Origin: Anaeromicropila herbilytica
Lineage (GTDB): Bacteria; Bacillota; Clostridia; Lachnospirales; Lachnospiraceae
Assembly (NCBI RefSeq): GCF_016591975.1
Contig: NZ_AP024169.1
Coordinates: forward strand, 2,085,001 to 2,149,000
Length of the DNA: 64,000 nucleotides
Direction of reading: 5' to 3'
This document shows, one piece after another, positions 18,468 through 28,611 of the stretch; the stretch's first letter is position 1, and every line of letters begins with the position of its first letter. The position numbers and the translations under genes are program-made. The notes under the pieces were generated by a model. That model saw only the letters and a list, made by a program, of their open reading frames with translations. It was not told where the DNA came from and did not search any database.

Positions 18468-19889
18468 ATGAAGAAGAAGACTAAAATTGTATGCACGATG
18501 GGACCAAACACAGATTCAAAGGATATGCTACGTCAGTACGCATTAAGTGGAATGGATATTGCACGTTTAAACTTTTCACATGATACTCATGAAGGTCATT
18601 TAAAAAGAATTAACTATATCAAGGAATTAAGAGAAGAATTAGGTCTTCCTTTAGCTATATTACTTGATACTAAAGGACCAGAAATTAGAACTTGTCTATT
18701 AGAGAACGAACAAAAAGTAACTCTTGAAATTGGACAAGAATTTACATTTACTACTGAAGATATCATTGGAAACAAATCAATTGTAGCAGTAACTTATCAA
18801 GATCTACCAAAAGACGTTAAAGCTGGAGATATTATCTTAATTGATGATGGTCTAATCGCTTGTGAAGTTAAAACTACTACTGCAACAGAAGTTAAATGTA
18901 CAGTATTAAATGGTGGTGAATTAGGAAATAGAAAAGGTATCAATATTCCTAACGTAAGTGTTAATTTACCTGCACTTACTCAAAAAGATAAAGATGATAT
19001 TATCTTTGGTATGGAACAAGGAATTGATTTTATTGCAGCATCTTTCGTTAGAAATGCAGAAGCAGTAAGAGAAATCAAAGCTTTAGTAAAAGAACATAAT
19101 GCAGATGTAGCAATTATCGCTAAAATAGAAAACCAAGAAGGTATTCAAAATATTGATGAAATCATTGATGAAGCTGATGGTATCATGGTTGCCAGAGGTG
19201 ATATGGGTGTTGAAGTTCCAGCTGAAATGGTTCCAGCTATCCAAAAAGAAATCATCAAAAAATGTAACGAAGCATTCAAACCAGTTATTACAGCAACTCA
19301 AATGTTAGATTCTATGATCCGTAACCCAAGACCAACAAGAGCAGAAGTAACTGACGTTGCAAATGCTATTTATGATGGTACTGATGCAATCATGTTATCA
19401 GGTGAATCAGCAATGGGTAAATATCCAGTAGAAGCTATTTCTATGATGGTTAAAATCGCTACTGAAACAGAAGCTCACCTTGACTTTGATGCTATGTTAG
19501 CTGAAAAAGAAAACTTAAAGACTAAGAGTGTATCTAATGCAGTTTCTTTCGCATCAGTTACTACTGCAAAAGCTTTAAATTCAAAATTAATCGTTGCTTC
19601 AAGTATGTCAGGATATACTACTAGATTAGTATCTAAATTCAGACCAAAAGCTACTATTATTGGTTTATCACCATGTGATAAAACATTAAGAAAAATGCAA
19701 ATTTTATGGGGAGTTAAACCTGTAAAAGCAACTGAAGAAAAATCAACTGATGCAATATTAGAAAAAGCTGTTGAAACAGTTAAAGCTAGTAACTATGCTG
19801 AATCTGGAGATACTTTAGTATTTACTGCTGGTGTACCAGCTGGTAAAACTGGTGTAACTAACATGATGAAAGTTGCAGTTATTGACTAA
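18468..19889 (+). CDS. pyk: Pyruvate kinase
   Basis: Transfers phosphate from phosphoenolpyruvate to ADP, the last glycolytic step. The 473-residue protein has KTKIVCTMGPN at the start, the ARLNFSHDTHEGH active-site segment, the metal-binding VARGDMGVEV and the signature TATQMLDSMI. It lacks the extra PEP-utiliser domain of Bacillus-type enzymes. Codons are highly biased to A/T-ending preferred triplets, typical of an abundant enzyme. A strong AAAGGAG site and its own terminator suggest a single-gene unit. Confidence 0.97.
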   Translation: MKKKTKIVCTMGPNTDSKDMLRQYALSGMDIARLNFSHDTHEGHLKRINYIKELREELGLPLAILLDTKGPEIRTCLLENEQKVTLEIGQEFTFTTEDIIGNKSIVAVTYQDLPKDVKAGDIILIDDGLIACEVKTTTATEVKCTVLNGGELGNRKGINIPNVSVNLPALTQKDKDDIIFGMEQGIDFIAASFVRNAEAVREIKALVKEHNADVAIIAKIENQEGIQNIDEIIDEADGIMVARGDMGVEVPAEMVPAIQKEIIKKCNEAFKPVITATQMLDSMIRNPRPTRAEVTDVANAIYDGTDAIMLSGESAMGKYPVEAISMMVKIATETEAHLDFDAMLAEKENLKTKSVSNAVSFASVTTAKALNSKLIVASSMSGYTTRLVSKFRPKATIIGLSPCDKTLRKMQILWGVKPVKATEEKSTDAILEKAVETVKASNYAESGDTLVFTAGVPAGKTGVTNMMKVAVID

Positions 19890-19926
19890 TTTATTAGAAA
19901 ATAATATTTAATATATTTATATATAG

Positions 19927-19966
19927 AAAACCAAAGTAGAATAGTAGTATTTTACTTTGGTTTTTT
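19927..19966 (+). terminator. Terminator of pyk
   Basis: AAAACCAAAGTA pairs with TACTTTGGTTTT across a 14-nt loop, followed by further T residues. Confidence 0.85.
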
Positions 19967-20017
19967 ATTTGTAAGAAAAATTTAATGAATCTCTAATAAA
20001 ATTAAAGGAAAAAAAGA

Positions 20018-20045
20018 TTTACATATCATATCTTTATGGTAAAAT
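20018..20045 (+). promoter_or_regulatory. Candidate promoter of the xpaC-telA operon
   Basis: TTTACA (20018-20023), 16-bp spacer, TGG then TAAAAT (20040-20045), i.e. an extended -10. Confidence 0.5.
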
Positions 20046-20167
20046 AAAGGATGAGTTAATAAGTTTGAAAAATAAGAAATAAAATAATTAATACTTTCTT
20101 ATATTACAGGATTATTAATTCCATTTTGCTTAAATTGATTAAAAAATAGCATTTTGGGAGGATATAA

Positions 20168-21517
20168 ATGAGCTATAGAAACAATTCGAATTTGGGAGAC
20201 CAAATCAAAGATACGGTACAAGATGCACTTGATACAATGAATTTTGAAAGGCTTAATCAAGATATTACCAATTCAGTAAGGAATGCTTTGGATGACGCAC
20301 GCAGGGGGCTTAAAGGAAGTAATAATCTGGCTGACGATTGGGTGAAAAATCACAGTGAATTTAGTGGTAGTCAAACACAGAATCAGAATAATACCTCTAA
20401 TAGAGGAAATAGAGAGAGGGATTATAGAGAACGTCAAAGAAGAGAAAGAGAACATAGGTATTCTGGTCAAAGTTATCAAAATAATACTAGAAACAATGCG
20501 ATAATACCTAGGATGAAAAATCCACCGGGATGGGTTTCAAGTACGCTTCTTCAAGTATTTGGTTATACAGGAACTGTTCTTTTTGGTATAGCAATCTTAG
20601 TATTATTAATTTTAAATTTTTCGTTAGTTAATGTCTTTGTTCTAGGTAAAGTAGCAGTGGGATTATCGCCACTCCTTTTCATTAGCTTTTATATGGCTAT
20701 GCGAGGAGGATTTTTAAAAAATCGTCTTAAAAGATATAAGTTATATGTTAAATATTTAAGCAATAAAAGTTATTGCACGATAAAAGAACTTTCAACTAAT
20801 TTTGCAAAAAATGAAAAGTATATAGCAAAAGATTTAAGAAAAATGATTCAATTGGGGATGTTTCCAGAAGGTCATTTGGATGAACAAAATACATGTTTAA
20901 TATTGGATAACGAAACATATGAACAATACCGAAAGACTTTATCGGAATATAAGCAAAGAGAAAAAGACGAATATTTGAATAATGGTGGGAAACAAACGGA
21001 TAAAGAGGATGTAAAGCAAAATAAAAATGATAAGACTGATGGTAGTAATCAAAAAGAATATGCATCTGAGGAACTAAGAAAAACGATTGAAGAAGGTAAT
21101 GCTTTTATTATCAAGATTCGAACTGCAAATGATGCAATTCCAGGTGAAGAAATATCAAGGAAGTTAGATCGACTAGAAGCTGTTATAAGTAAAATATTTG
21201 AGTGTGTAAAAGTACATCCTGAACAATTACCTGAATTAAAGAAGTTTATGGAGTATTATTTGCCTACTACATTAAAATTAGTTTCTGCATATGAAGAATT
21301 TGATGCACAACCTGTACAAGGAGATAATATAAGAACTGCTAAGAATGAAATTGAGAAAACCCTTGATACAATTAACTTGGCATTTGAAAATTTGTTAGAT
21401 AGTTTATATGAGGATGCAGCTATGGAGATTTCTACGGATATTTCTGTACTTGAAACTTTATTGAAAAGAGAAGGATTAACAGAAAAAGATTTTGATTTTA
21501 CTAAGGGAGGAAAATAA
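20168..21517 (+). CDS. XpaC-like protein (5-bromo-4-chloroindolyl phosphate hydrolysis family)
   Basis: A 449-residue protein. Residues 1-115 are polar and Arg/Asn-rich. Two membrane spans lie at about 128-180 (LLQVFGYTGTVLFGIAILVLLILNF, LSPLLFISFYMAM). A winged-helix-like segment follows (YVKYLSNKSYCTIKELSTNFAKNEKYIAKDLRKMIQLG), then a charged linker, and a helical C-terminal domain. XpaC relatives are regularly encoded next to TelA in Firmicutes, exactly as here with a 2-bp gap. The biochemical role is not established; the family name comes from a phenotype. Confidence 0.85.
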   Translation: MSYRNNSNLGDQIKDTVQDALDTMNFERLNQDITNSVRNALDDARRGLKGSNNLADDWVKNHSEFSGSQTQNQNNTSNRGNRERDYRERQRREREHRYSGQSYQNNTRNNAIIPRMKNPPGWVSSTLLQVFGYTGTVLFGIAILVLLILNFSLVNVFVLGKVAVGLSPLLFISFYMAMRGGFLKNRLKRYKLYVKYLSNKSYCTIKELSTNFAKNEKYIAKDLRKMIQLGMFPEGHLDEQNTCLILDNETYEQYRKTLSEYKQREKDEYLNNGGKQTDKEDVKQNKNDKTDGSNQKEYASEELRKTIEEGNAFIIKIRTANDAIPGEEISRKLDRLEAVISKIFECVKVHPEQLPELKKFMEYYLPTTLKLVSAYEEFDAQPVQGDNIRTAKNEIEKTLDTINLAFENLLDSLYEDAAMEISTDISVLETLLKREGLTEKDFDFTKGGK

Positions 21518-21519
21518 TA

Positions 21520-22677
21520 GTGACAGATGAATTTAAAGATATTGATAGTATGACTGTAGGAGCACCTACATTATCATTTGAACCATTTACAGAAGAGGCT
21601 AGCATAGTACCAAAGCAGGAAAGCGAAGTTGTAACTAAGCCAGAATTAGATGAAAGCAATCTTTCGCCAGAGGAAAAAAGAATGGTTGATGAATTTGCAT
21701 CCAAGATAGAACTTGCTAATTCAAATGCGATTTTACAGTACGGAGCAGGTGCTCAGAAGAAAATGGCAAGTTTTTCTGAGAATGCCTTAGAAAATGTGAA
21801 ATCCAAGGATCTTGGTGAAATTGGAGATATGTTGACCAATGTTGTTACAGAACTAAAGAGTTTTGATGTTGAGGAAAATGAAAAAGGTATTCTTGGTTTC
21901 TTTAAAAAGAGTGCCAATAAGATTACAACAATGAAAACTAAATATCAAAAAGCAGAAGTTAATGTAACCAAAATCTGTGATGTACTAGAATCACATCAAA
22001 TACAATTAATAAAGGACATTACACTTCTTGATAAGATGTATGAATTAAATAAAGTTTACTTTAAAGAGCTTTCAATGTATATTTTAGCAGGGAAAAAGAA
22101 GCTGTTACAAGTCCAAAATGAAGAGTTGCCAAGATTAGTTGAAAAGGCTAAAGTTACTGGACTACCAGAGGACGCACAGGCAGCTAATGATTTATCTTCG
22201 TTATGCAATCGTTTTGAGAAGAAAATACATGACTTAGAATTAACAAGAATGATATCCATACAGATGGCACCACAGATTCGTTTGGTACAAGGAAATGATA
22301 CATTAATGTCGGAAAAGATACAATCAACGATTGTGAATACAATACCATTATGGAAAAGTCAGATGGTATTAGCACTTGGAATTACACATTCTGAGCAAGC
22401 TGCAAAAGCACAAAGACAAGTAACGGATATGACAAATGAATTACTTCGTAAAAATGCACAGACATTAAAATTAGCTACCATTGAAACAGCAAAAGAATCA
22501 GAGAGAGGTATCGTAGATATCGAAACATTACGTACAACCAATGAATCATTGATTACGACATTGGATGAAGTAATTCGTATTCAAACAGAAGGTAGACAAA
22601 AGAGAAGAGAAGCAGAAGTAGAATTAAATAATATTGAAAAACAATTAAAAGATAAATTACTCCAGATACAAGGTTAA
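21520..22677 (+). CDS. TelA/KlaA-family toxic anion resistance-like protein
   Basis: A 385-residue, mostly helical cytoplasmic protein of the TelA family, named from tellurite resistance but widespread as a cell-envelope stress partner of XpaC. Family features are LSPEEKRMVDEFASKI, ILQYGAGAQKKMASFSENAL and LTRMISIQMAPQIRLVQGND. The start is GTG at 21520 with GGGAGG at 21505-21510, and the stop of xpaC is 2 bp upstream, so translation is coupled. A strong palindrome ends the unit. Confidence 0.9.
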   Translation: MTDEFKDIDSMTVGAPTLSFEPFTEEASIVPKQESEVVTKPELDESNLSPEEKRMVDEFASKIELANSNAILQYGAGAQKKMASFSENALENVKSKDLGEIGDMLTNVVTELKSFDVEENEKGILGFFKKSANKITTMKTKYQKAEVNVTKICDVLESHQIQLIKDITLLDKMYELNKVYFKELSMYILAGKKKLLQVQNEELPRLVEKAKVTGLPEDAQAANDLSSLCNRFEKKIHDLELTRMISIQMAPQIRLVQGNDTLMSEKIQSTIVNTIPLWKSQMVLALGITHSEQAAKAQRQVTDMTNELLRKNAQTLKLATIETAKESERGIVDIETLRTTNESLITTLDEVIRIQTEGRQKRREAEVELNNIEKQLKDKLLQIQG

Positions 22678-22686
22678 TTAATAAGA

Positions 22687-22715
22687 TAAGCTTACTCGCA
22701 TTGCGAGTAAGCTTA
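22687..22715. terminator. Strong hairpin after telA, overlapping the next gene's promoter
   Basis: TAAGCTTACTCGC, loop ATT, GCGAGTAAGCTTA: a perfect 13-bp stem without a T tract on the plus strand. TTGCGA (22701-22706) inside it lies 16 bp before TATAAT (22723-22728), so it may act as an operator for the following glycosyltransferase as well as an end of telA mRNA. Confidence 0.55.
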
Positions 22716-22767
22716 GTTATTATATAATATAGATAAGTTAAATAATATTTAGTAAGGTGGAGGAATT

Positions 22768-25700
22768 GTGGGATACGTAAATTTTTTTGCTGTAATATCT
22801 GTTGCATTGAGTGTTATATTATGGAATCAAATTAATACAGACGGGAAAACAGATTTAACGAAAAAGCACATTAAGATAAAATATGAAATGTTATTTTTGA
22901 TAATTTTAGGTGCAGCATTTATTGTAAGAATAATAGGTGCAGTGTCATATTTCGGTTATGAAAGTGATATGAACTGCTTTATTGGATGGGCGGATCGATT
23001 ATCCAAAGTAGGTTTTCATAATTTTTATTCGAAAGAAGTATTTACTGATTATCCACCAGGTTATATGTTAGTGTTAGCAGTATTGGGAAAGATTAGGGAT
23101 GCTTTACAACTTGAATATTATTCTAAAATATATCTTGTTCTGATAAAATTGCCAGCGATTCTTTGTGATATGGTAGCAGGATATATGTTATTTCATGTAA
23201 CCAAGGAACGATTTAATGGAAAAAGTTCATTAATAATTGCCTCATTTTATTTATTTAATCCAGCAGTAATCATCAACTCCTCGATCTGGGGACAAGTTGA
23301 TTCTGTATTTACGCTTGCAGTAATTCTCATGGGATATTTTATATATAAAGAGAAACTACCATATGCTTATTTTGCATATGGTATAGGAATATTAATAAAG
23401 CCACAGGTGGTAATATTTACTCCAGTCTTAATCTTTGCAATTATTGATCAGGTATTTTTAAGGAAGTTTTTATTAAAGAAATTTATAATTAATCTAATGA
23501 GTGGTATATGTGCAATATTAGTAGTGTTAGGTCTTGCATCCTTATTTGGACTAAGTCAAGTTATCCATCAATATACAGATACAATTAGTTCCTATCCATA
23601 TGCATCTACAAATGCATATAATATTTGGACAATGCTAGGACTGAACTGGGCTTCTCAATCAGGCAAGTTTCTAATGTTTACTTACCAACAATGGGGCACT
23701 ATATTTATTCTGCTGATTATTGGGGTAGCTACTTATTTAAGCTTTAAGTTAAAAGAAAATAAATCAAAGTATTTTTATATCAGTGCATTCATTATCATCG
23801 GTTTATTTACATTATCCGTTCGTATGCATGAAAGATATGTATTTCCAGCTTTAAGTTTATTGCTATTTGCTTATTGTCTTAGACCAAGGAAGAGAATACT
23901 ATTAATGTATCTAGCTCTATCTATGATACATTTATATAATGTTAGCCATGTATTATTAAAATATGACGTAAACAATTTTAATAGTAAAGCTATGATTCCT
24001 ATGTTTATTGGCTTTTTAATGCTTATATTCTTTGTAATAATGGTATATTATTCTCTTTTTATATATCAGTTGGATAAGGATTCTTATACTGAAGTAAACG
24101 AAAGTAGTGATGCGCAATATGGGAATACAATAAGTGGTGGTAAATTTGGAGTGTTTTCGAAATGGATTTTTAAAGAATCTGATAAAGAAGCCATTCCAAT
24201 TCAAATTAGCAAAAAGAAAGTGAAAATTACCAGAATTGATTTTATTATCTTCTCTGTTATAACGGTGATTTATGCTTTAATAGCATTTCATGATCTAGGT
24301 TACCGAAAAGCACCTGAGACTTCTTGGGAAACAAGTAAAGTTGGTGATAGCATTATTCTAGATCTAGGTGAAGTTAAGGATGTAAAATCGATAGATTACT
24401 ATTTGGGGAATTACGAAAATCGTATATTTGATGTTCGAATATCAGATCGTCTTGATGGAAATTTTACAAGCCTTGGAAGTTTTACGATGGAAGCTGTATT
24501 TCGTTGGGGAACGCATGATGTAAATACGAAAGCTAGGTACATTAAGTTAATCTCTCAAAGTGGCAACATGTCTCTGAAAGAGCTAGTACTACTTGGAAAT
24601 GACGGTAAAAAAATAGTTCCAACAAATAGAAAGGATTCAGCTGTTCAGAAATTATTTGATGAACAGAATCTTTATCCAAAGCGTAGTACATTCAGAGATA
24701 GTACGTATTTTGATGAAATTTACCATGCAAGAACAGCGTATGAATATTTACATGGCTTATATTCCTATGAGAATACTCATCCACCATTAGGTAAGATATT
24801 TATTGCTATAGGAATGGTTATGTTTGGAGTGAATCCTTTCGGTTGGAGAGTAATGGGGACATTATTTGGTGTTGCTATGGTTCCATTAATATTTATTTTC
24901 GCTAAGAAACTTATGAAGGAAACATGGATAAGCACGGTTGTATGTATTTTGTTTACCTTTGACTTTATGCATTTTTCACAGACTAGAATTGCTACTATTG
25001 ATGTGTTCGTTACATTCTTTATTATACTAATGTACTATTTTATGTATCAGTATTTGAATCTAAGTTTTTATGATACCAAGCTTAGCAAAACTTTTATTCC
25101 ATTAGGTTTATGCGGGATTAGTATGGGTTTTGGTATGGCATGCAAGTGGACAGGAGTGTACGCAGCAGCAGGTCTAGCTATATTATTCTTTATTAGTGTG
25201 ATAAGGCGGTATCAAGAATACCAATTCGCTCTTAAGAATCGCGAGGGGAATACGGAAGGGATACTTCATGAGGATATCATAACGAAATTTTATCCAAAAC
25301 TTTTTAAAACTATATTGTTCTGTATTCTTGTATTTATCATAATTCCATTTACTATATATCTCTTGTCTTATATACCATTTCGAGATGGAAGTAATAATGG
25401 ATTATTTGCGAGAATGATTCACAATCAGTTTAGTATGTACAATTATCATAGTCATGTCGATGCCACACATCCATATTCATCATGGTGGTATCAATGGCCT
25501 ATTATATATCGACCTATCTGGTACTATTCTGGTCATATTTCTAATACGGTATCGGAAGGAATTAGTGCATTTGGTAATCCATTTGTTTGGTGGATAGGAA
25601 TTCCGTCTTTTCTTTATATGATATATTTGTATTTGCATAAAAAAGATAGATGGGCATTGGTTTTATGTATATCCTATTTAGCACAATATGTTCCTTGGTT

Positions 25701-25950
25701 TTTAGTGACTAGAATAACATTTATCTATCATTATTTTCCAAGTGTACCATTTGTAACATTAATGATTGGTTATTCAATTAAAAATATAGTGGATCAGCGT
25801 CCAAAATTAAAAAAAGTAGCATATATTTATTGTGCTTTAGTTATAATATTATTTATTATGTTTTATCCAGTATTATCAGGTCAGGCTATAAGTAAGAGCT
25901 ATGTTAGTACTTTCTTAAGATGGTTTAATACATGGGTGTTAGTGAGTTGA
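22768..25950 (+). CDS. Double GT-C glycosyltransferase: GT87/PIG-M-like half, discoidin-like insert, PMT (GT39) half
   Basis: A 1060-residue polytopic membrane protein. Residues about 1-430 form a first GT-C half with the luminal motif SYFGYESDMNCFIGWADRL and DYPPGYM. Residues about 508-625 are a soluble beta domain resembling F5/8-type carbohydrate binding (ILDLGEVKDVKSIDYYLG..., ARYIKLISQSG). Residues about 645-1060 are a protein-mannosyltransferase-type GT39 half with the acidic FDEIYHARTAYEYLHG motif and YENTHPPLGK. GT-C enzymes take sugars from polyprenyl phosphate at the outer membrane face; the acceptor here is unknown. GTG start with GGTGGAGGA upstream. Two catalytic halves in one chain is notable. 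Confidence 0.85.
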   Translation: MGYVNFFAVISVALSVILWNQINTDGKTDLTKKHIKIKYEMLFLIILGAAFIVRIIGAVSYFGYESDMNCFIGWADRLSKVGFHNFYSKEVFTDYPPGYMLVLAVLGKIRDALQLEYYSKIYLVLIKLPAILCDMVAGYMLFHVTKERFNGKSSLIIASFYLFNPAVIINSSIWGQVDSVFTLAVILMGYFIYKEKLPYAYFAYGIGILIKPQVVIFTPVLIFAIIDQVFLRKFLLKKFIINLMSGICAILVVLGLASLFGLSQVIHQYTDTISSYPYASTNAYNIWTMLGLNWASQSGKFLMFTYQQWGTIFILLIIGVATYLSFKLKENKSKYFYISAFIIIGLFTLSVRMHERYVFPALSLLLFAYCLRPRKRILLMYLALSMIHLYNVSHVLLKYDVNNFNSKAMIPMFIGFLMLIFFVIMVYYSLFIYQLDKDSYTEVNESSDAQYGNTISGGKFGVFSKWIFKESDKEAIPIQISKKKVKITRIDFIIFSVITVIYALIAFHDLGYRKAPETSWETSKVGDSIILDLGEVKDVKSIDYYLGNYENRIFDVRISDRLDGNFTSLGSFTMEAVFRWGTHDVNTKARYIKLISQSGNMSLKELVLLGNDGKKIVPTNRKDSAVQKLFDEQNLYPKRSTFRDSTYFDEIYHARTAYEYLHGLYSYENTHPPLGKIFIAIGMVMFGVNPFGWRVMGTLFGVAMVPLIFIFAKKLMKETWISTVVCILFTFDFMHFSQTRIATIDVFVTFFIILMYYFMYQYLNLSFYDTKLSKTFIPLGLCGISMGFGMACKWTGVYAAAGLAILFFISVIRRYQEYQFALKNREGNTEGILHEDIITKFYPKLFKTILFCILVFIIIPFTIYLLSYIPFRDGSNNGLFARMIHNQFSMYNYHSHVDATHPYSSWWYQWPIIYRPIWYYSGHISNTVSEGISAFGNPFVWWIGIPSFLYMIYLYLHKKDRWALVLCISYLAQYVPWFLVTRITFIYHYFPSVPFVTLMIGYSIKNIVDQRPKLKKVAYIYCALVIILFIMFYPVLSGQAISKSYVSTFLRWFNTWVLVS

Positions 25951-26059
25951 TGAAATGATATCTTATCATTTGTGTGCGCATAGACATCATAAGATGACCT
26001 GTAACTGTGAAGTGAAGGTACTGGAAAGTTAAGGATATTGTAAAGATGGGAGTCAGGAG

Positions 26060-27301
26060 ATGGATTATTGGAAGAATCAAGATGATGAATATAAAAATAG
26101 AAGTGAAGTATCATATTTTGTTTATTTGATTCTATATTTGCTTACTATTTATGTTATCATTTGGGCGTTTACAGGTATGTGGCCAGTTTTTAAAAATAAT
26201 TATAATTCATATGCGTTACAAGCAAAAGCATGGCTAAACGGGCATCTTGATTTAGGAAAAGATTATTCTTACCTAGAAATTGCATCATATGGAGGAAAGT
26301 ATTATATTAGTTTTCCTTCATTCCCTTCCTATCTATTGCTACCGTTTACCATAATTTTTGGCAGCAATACTCCAGATCATATGATAGCATTAATTTCTAT
26401 AATAATTGGTAGCTTTTATGCATTTAAACTAGCTAAATTATTAGGAAGAAGTAATGAATCGGCATTATTTTGGACACTTTTTTTAATTGGTGGATCTAAT
26501 CTAGTATTTGTATCGATTAATGGTTGGGTATGGTTCATAGCACAAAATCTAGCCTTTACCTTATCAATTAGTGCCATATATTATGCGGTTAAGAAAAAGG
26601 GTGGTATTGCACTGCTTTTATGGGCATGTTCTGTAGGATGTAGACCATTTCAGATTCTTTATTTCCCAATTTTATTTTATATTTTATGGAAAAGCAATGA
26701 AGAGGAACACAGAGTCTCGATAAAGCGATTTCTTTATCGAACTAAATTGTGGTATGCTATGCCAATTATTATGGGTGTAAGTTATATGATACTTAATTAC
26801 TTAAGGTTTGGTAATGTTTTTGAATTTGGTCATAATTATTTGCCTGAATTTATAGAAGCAAAAGATGGACAGTTTAGTCTAGATTATTTAAGTCAGAATA
26901 TTGGGAAGTTATTTAGGCTTCCAACTATGAATACAGACTATAAAATAGTATTCCCTAAATTTGACGGTGTTGCATTTTGGATTGTAAGTCCAATCTTTTT
27001 ATCATATCTTATCTATATTATATATACCATTGTACGAAAAGAGCAGGAAAATCTTCGGATTAACCTATGTATAATAGCAATATTTGCTATACATTTGACT
27101 CTTTTAGCGTGCCATAAAACACTTGGGGGTTGGCATTTTGGAAATCGCTATACAAATGACCTTTTAGCATACCTCTTTTATGGTTTGATGCTTATAATTC
27201 CCAAGAAAGATGTAACGAATAGGATTCATTATCCACTTTGTTTGTTTGGTATCGCAATTAATATAGTTGGAACAATTGCTGTATATAACAGCTGGATATA
27301 A
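26060..27301 (+). CDS. GT-C-like polytopic membrane protein, putative glycosyltransferase
   Basis: A 413-residue protein with about nine to eleven hydrophobic spans. The first outside loop NNYNSYALQAKAWLNGHLDLGKDYSYLEIASYGGKYYISFPSFPSYLLLPF resembles the acidic/aromatic loop 1 of GT-C transferases that use polyprenyl-linked sugars. No exact family is recognised. GGGAG lies 7 nt before the ATG. The 109-bp gap from the giant transferase holds a weak inverted repeat (ATCTTAT/ATAAGAT). The downstream permease starts 26 bp after its stop, so it is likely in one operon with it. Confidence 0.75.
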   Translation: MDYWKNQDDEYKNRSEVSYFVYLILYLLTIYVIIWAFTGMWPVFKNNYNSYALQAKAWLNGHLDLGKDYSYLEIASYGGKYYISFPSFPSYLLLPFTIIFGSNTPDHMIALISIIIGSFYAFKLAKLLGRSNESALFWTLFLIGGSNLVFVSINGWVWFIAQNLAFTLSISAIYYAVKKKGGIALLLWACSVGCRPFQILYFPILFYILWKSNEEEHRVSIKRFLYRTKLWYAMPIIMGVSYMILNYLRFGNVFEFGHNYLPEFIEAKDGQFSLDYLSQNIGKLFRLPTMNTDYKIVFPKFDGVAFWIVSPIFLSYLIYIIYTIVRKEQENLRINLCIIAIFAIHLTLLACHKTLGGWHFGNRYTNDLLAYLFYGLMLIIPKKDVTNRIHYPLCLFGIAINIVGTIAVYNSWI

Positions 27302-27327
27302 AATACAATGATTTTGGAGAAAATACA

Positions 27328-28611
27328 ATGTTATCTTTAATGAGGAAACAATGGATAGAACTTTATTCTAATAAAAAATATATTGCAATCATAGTCTCTA
27401 TAATAGTATTACTAGTTATAGGGACTATTTATAGTATGGGAGATATGATAATTCAAAAGCCGCCCCAATATACTTTAGGAATTATTGATGAAGATAAAAA
27501 TACGATGTCTAAAATGCTTGTTAGTTATTTTAAAGATGATGAGACGTTTACCTCGTATTTGAATGTAGTAGAAGGAAATAAAAAGGAGATAGAAAAACAA
27601 TTTAAACAAGGAAAGTTACTAGTATATCTAGAAATACCAAATCATTTTATAAAAAATATGGTTCATCTAGAGAGTCAATCTCTTAAAGTGAGGATTCATG
27701 CAACGAATTCAACAGATATCATAATTATTCAAAATATATTGAAGAGTTATGAAAAATACATAATGGCTGTTGAGAAAAATGTTGTAACCTTATATAACAT
27801 GATGGAAGAGAAAGGTATGAGCCAAACTACGATAGACAAAGCAAACTATCAAATATCATTTGATTTAGTTATGACAGCACTTGGAAGAAATCAATTTTTT
27901 GATTTTCATCAAGTGAAAGATAACAAAAATACAGGAATACTGTCTTATTATATGTATGTATGTCTAGCAATGATTATATCGTATTTTGCTATTTTTGTTG
28001 GAATGTCATTTATGAGAGAACGTAATCTTGGCATAATTAATCGATATCTTGCTTCAGGAAATAAGATGTTAACGTTTATGTTAGGGAAAATAACTTTTGT
28101 ATTATCTGTGGTAAGTATTAGCCTCATTGTATGCAGCCTAATTACCCATATTAGTATGAATAAATCGATCTTCCACTCTTTTCATAAAGAAATTCTAATT
28201 CTGTTTATGATATTGACATTCTTAATATTCTTGTTAGGATTCTATTTTTTGATAAGTAGCGTAGTAAGTTCAAGACAGAATTATTTACTTATTTCTAATG
28301 CTTTATGTCTAGTTTTATTAATTGTAGGAGGTGGAATTATTCCAATCAAATTTATTCCAGATAATCTTGCTAAACTTTCCGGGTTAACTCCTAATTATTG
28401 GTTTGTTCGTGGAATGATAATGATTGAGAAGTCCAATGATATTATAAACGTTATTCCTATTATGTTGAGCTTTCTCATTCTAGGTTTGCTTACTTTACTT
28501 TTATCCTCGCTTATTTATCAGAGTATAGGCGAAAAAAGTTGGAGGATAACATCACTATATGCTCTGTTTCATAAGTTATCAAAAGAAAAAGATGGAGGAA
28601 AGTATGAGTAA
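27328..28611 (+). CDS. ABC-2 type permease subunit (first of pair)
   Basis: A 427-residue protein with the ABC-2 layout: one N-terminal membrane span (about 18-38), a long extracytoplasmic segment (about 45-205) and five to six spans at the C-terminus with a re-entrant LSGLTPNYWFVRGM loop. Such permeases export drugs, lipids or polysaccharides with a separate ATPase. None is encoded in the window. It overlaps the next gene by 8 bp, indicating a heteromeric pair. Confidence 0.88.
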   Translation: MLSLMRKQWIELYSNKKYIAIIVSIIVLLVIGTIYSMGDMIIQKPPQYTLGIIDEDKNTMSKMLVSYFKDDETFTSYLNVVEGNKKEIEKQFKQGKLLVYLEIPNHFIKNMVHLESQSLKVRIHATNSTDIIIIQNILKSYEKYIMAVEKNVVTLYNMMEEKGMSQTTIDKANYQISFDLVMTALGRNQFFDFHQVKDNKNTGILSYYMYVCLAMIISYFAIFVGMSFMRERNLGIINRYLASGNKMLTFMLGKITFVLSVVSISLIVCSLITHISMNKSIFHSFHKEILILFMILTFLIFLLGFYFLISSVVSSRQNYLLISNALCLVLLIVGGGIIPIKFIPDNLAKLSGLTPNYWFVRGMIMIEKSNDIINVIPIMLSFLILGLLTLLLSSLIYQSIGEKSWRITSLYALFHKLSKEKDGGKYE

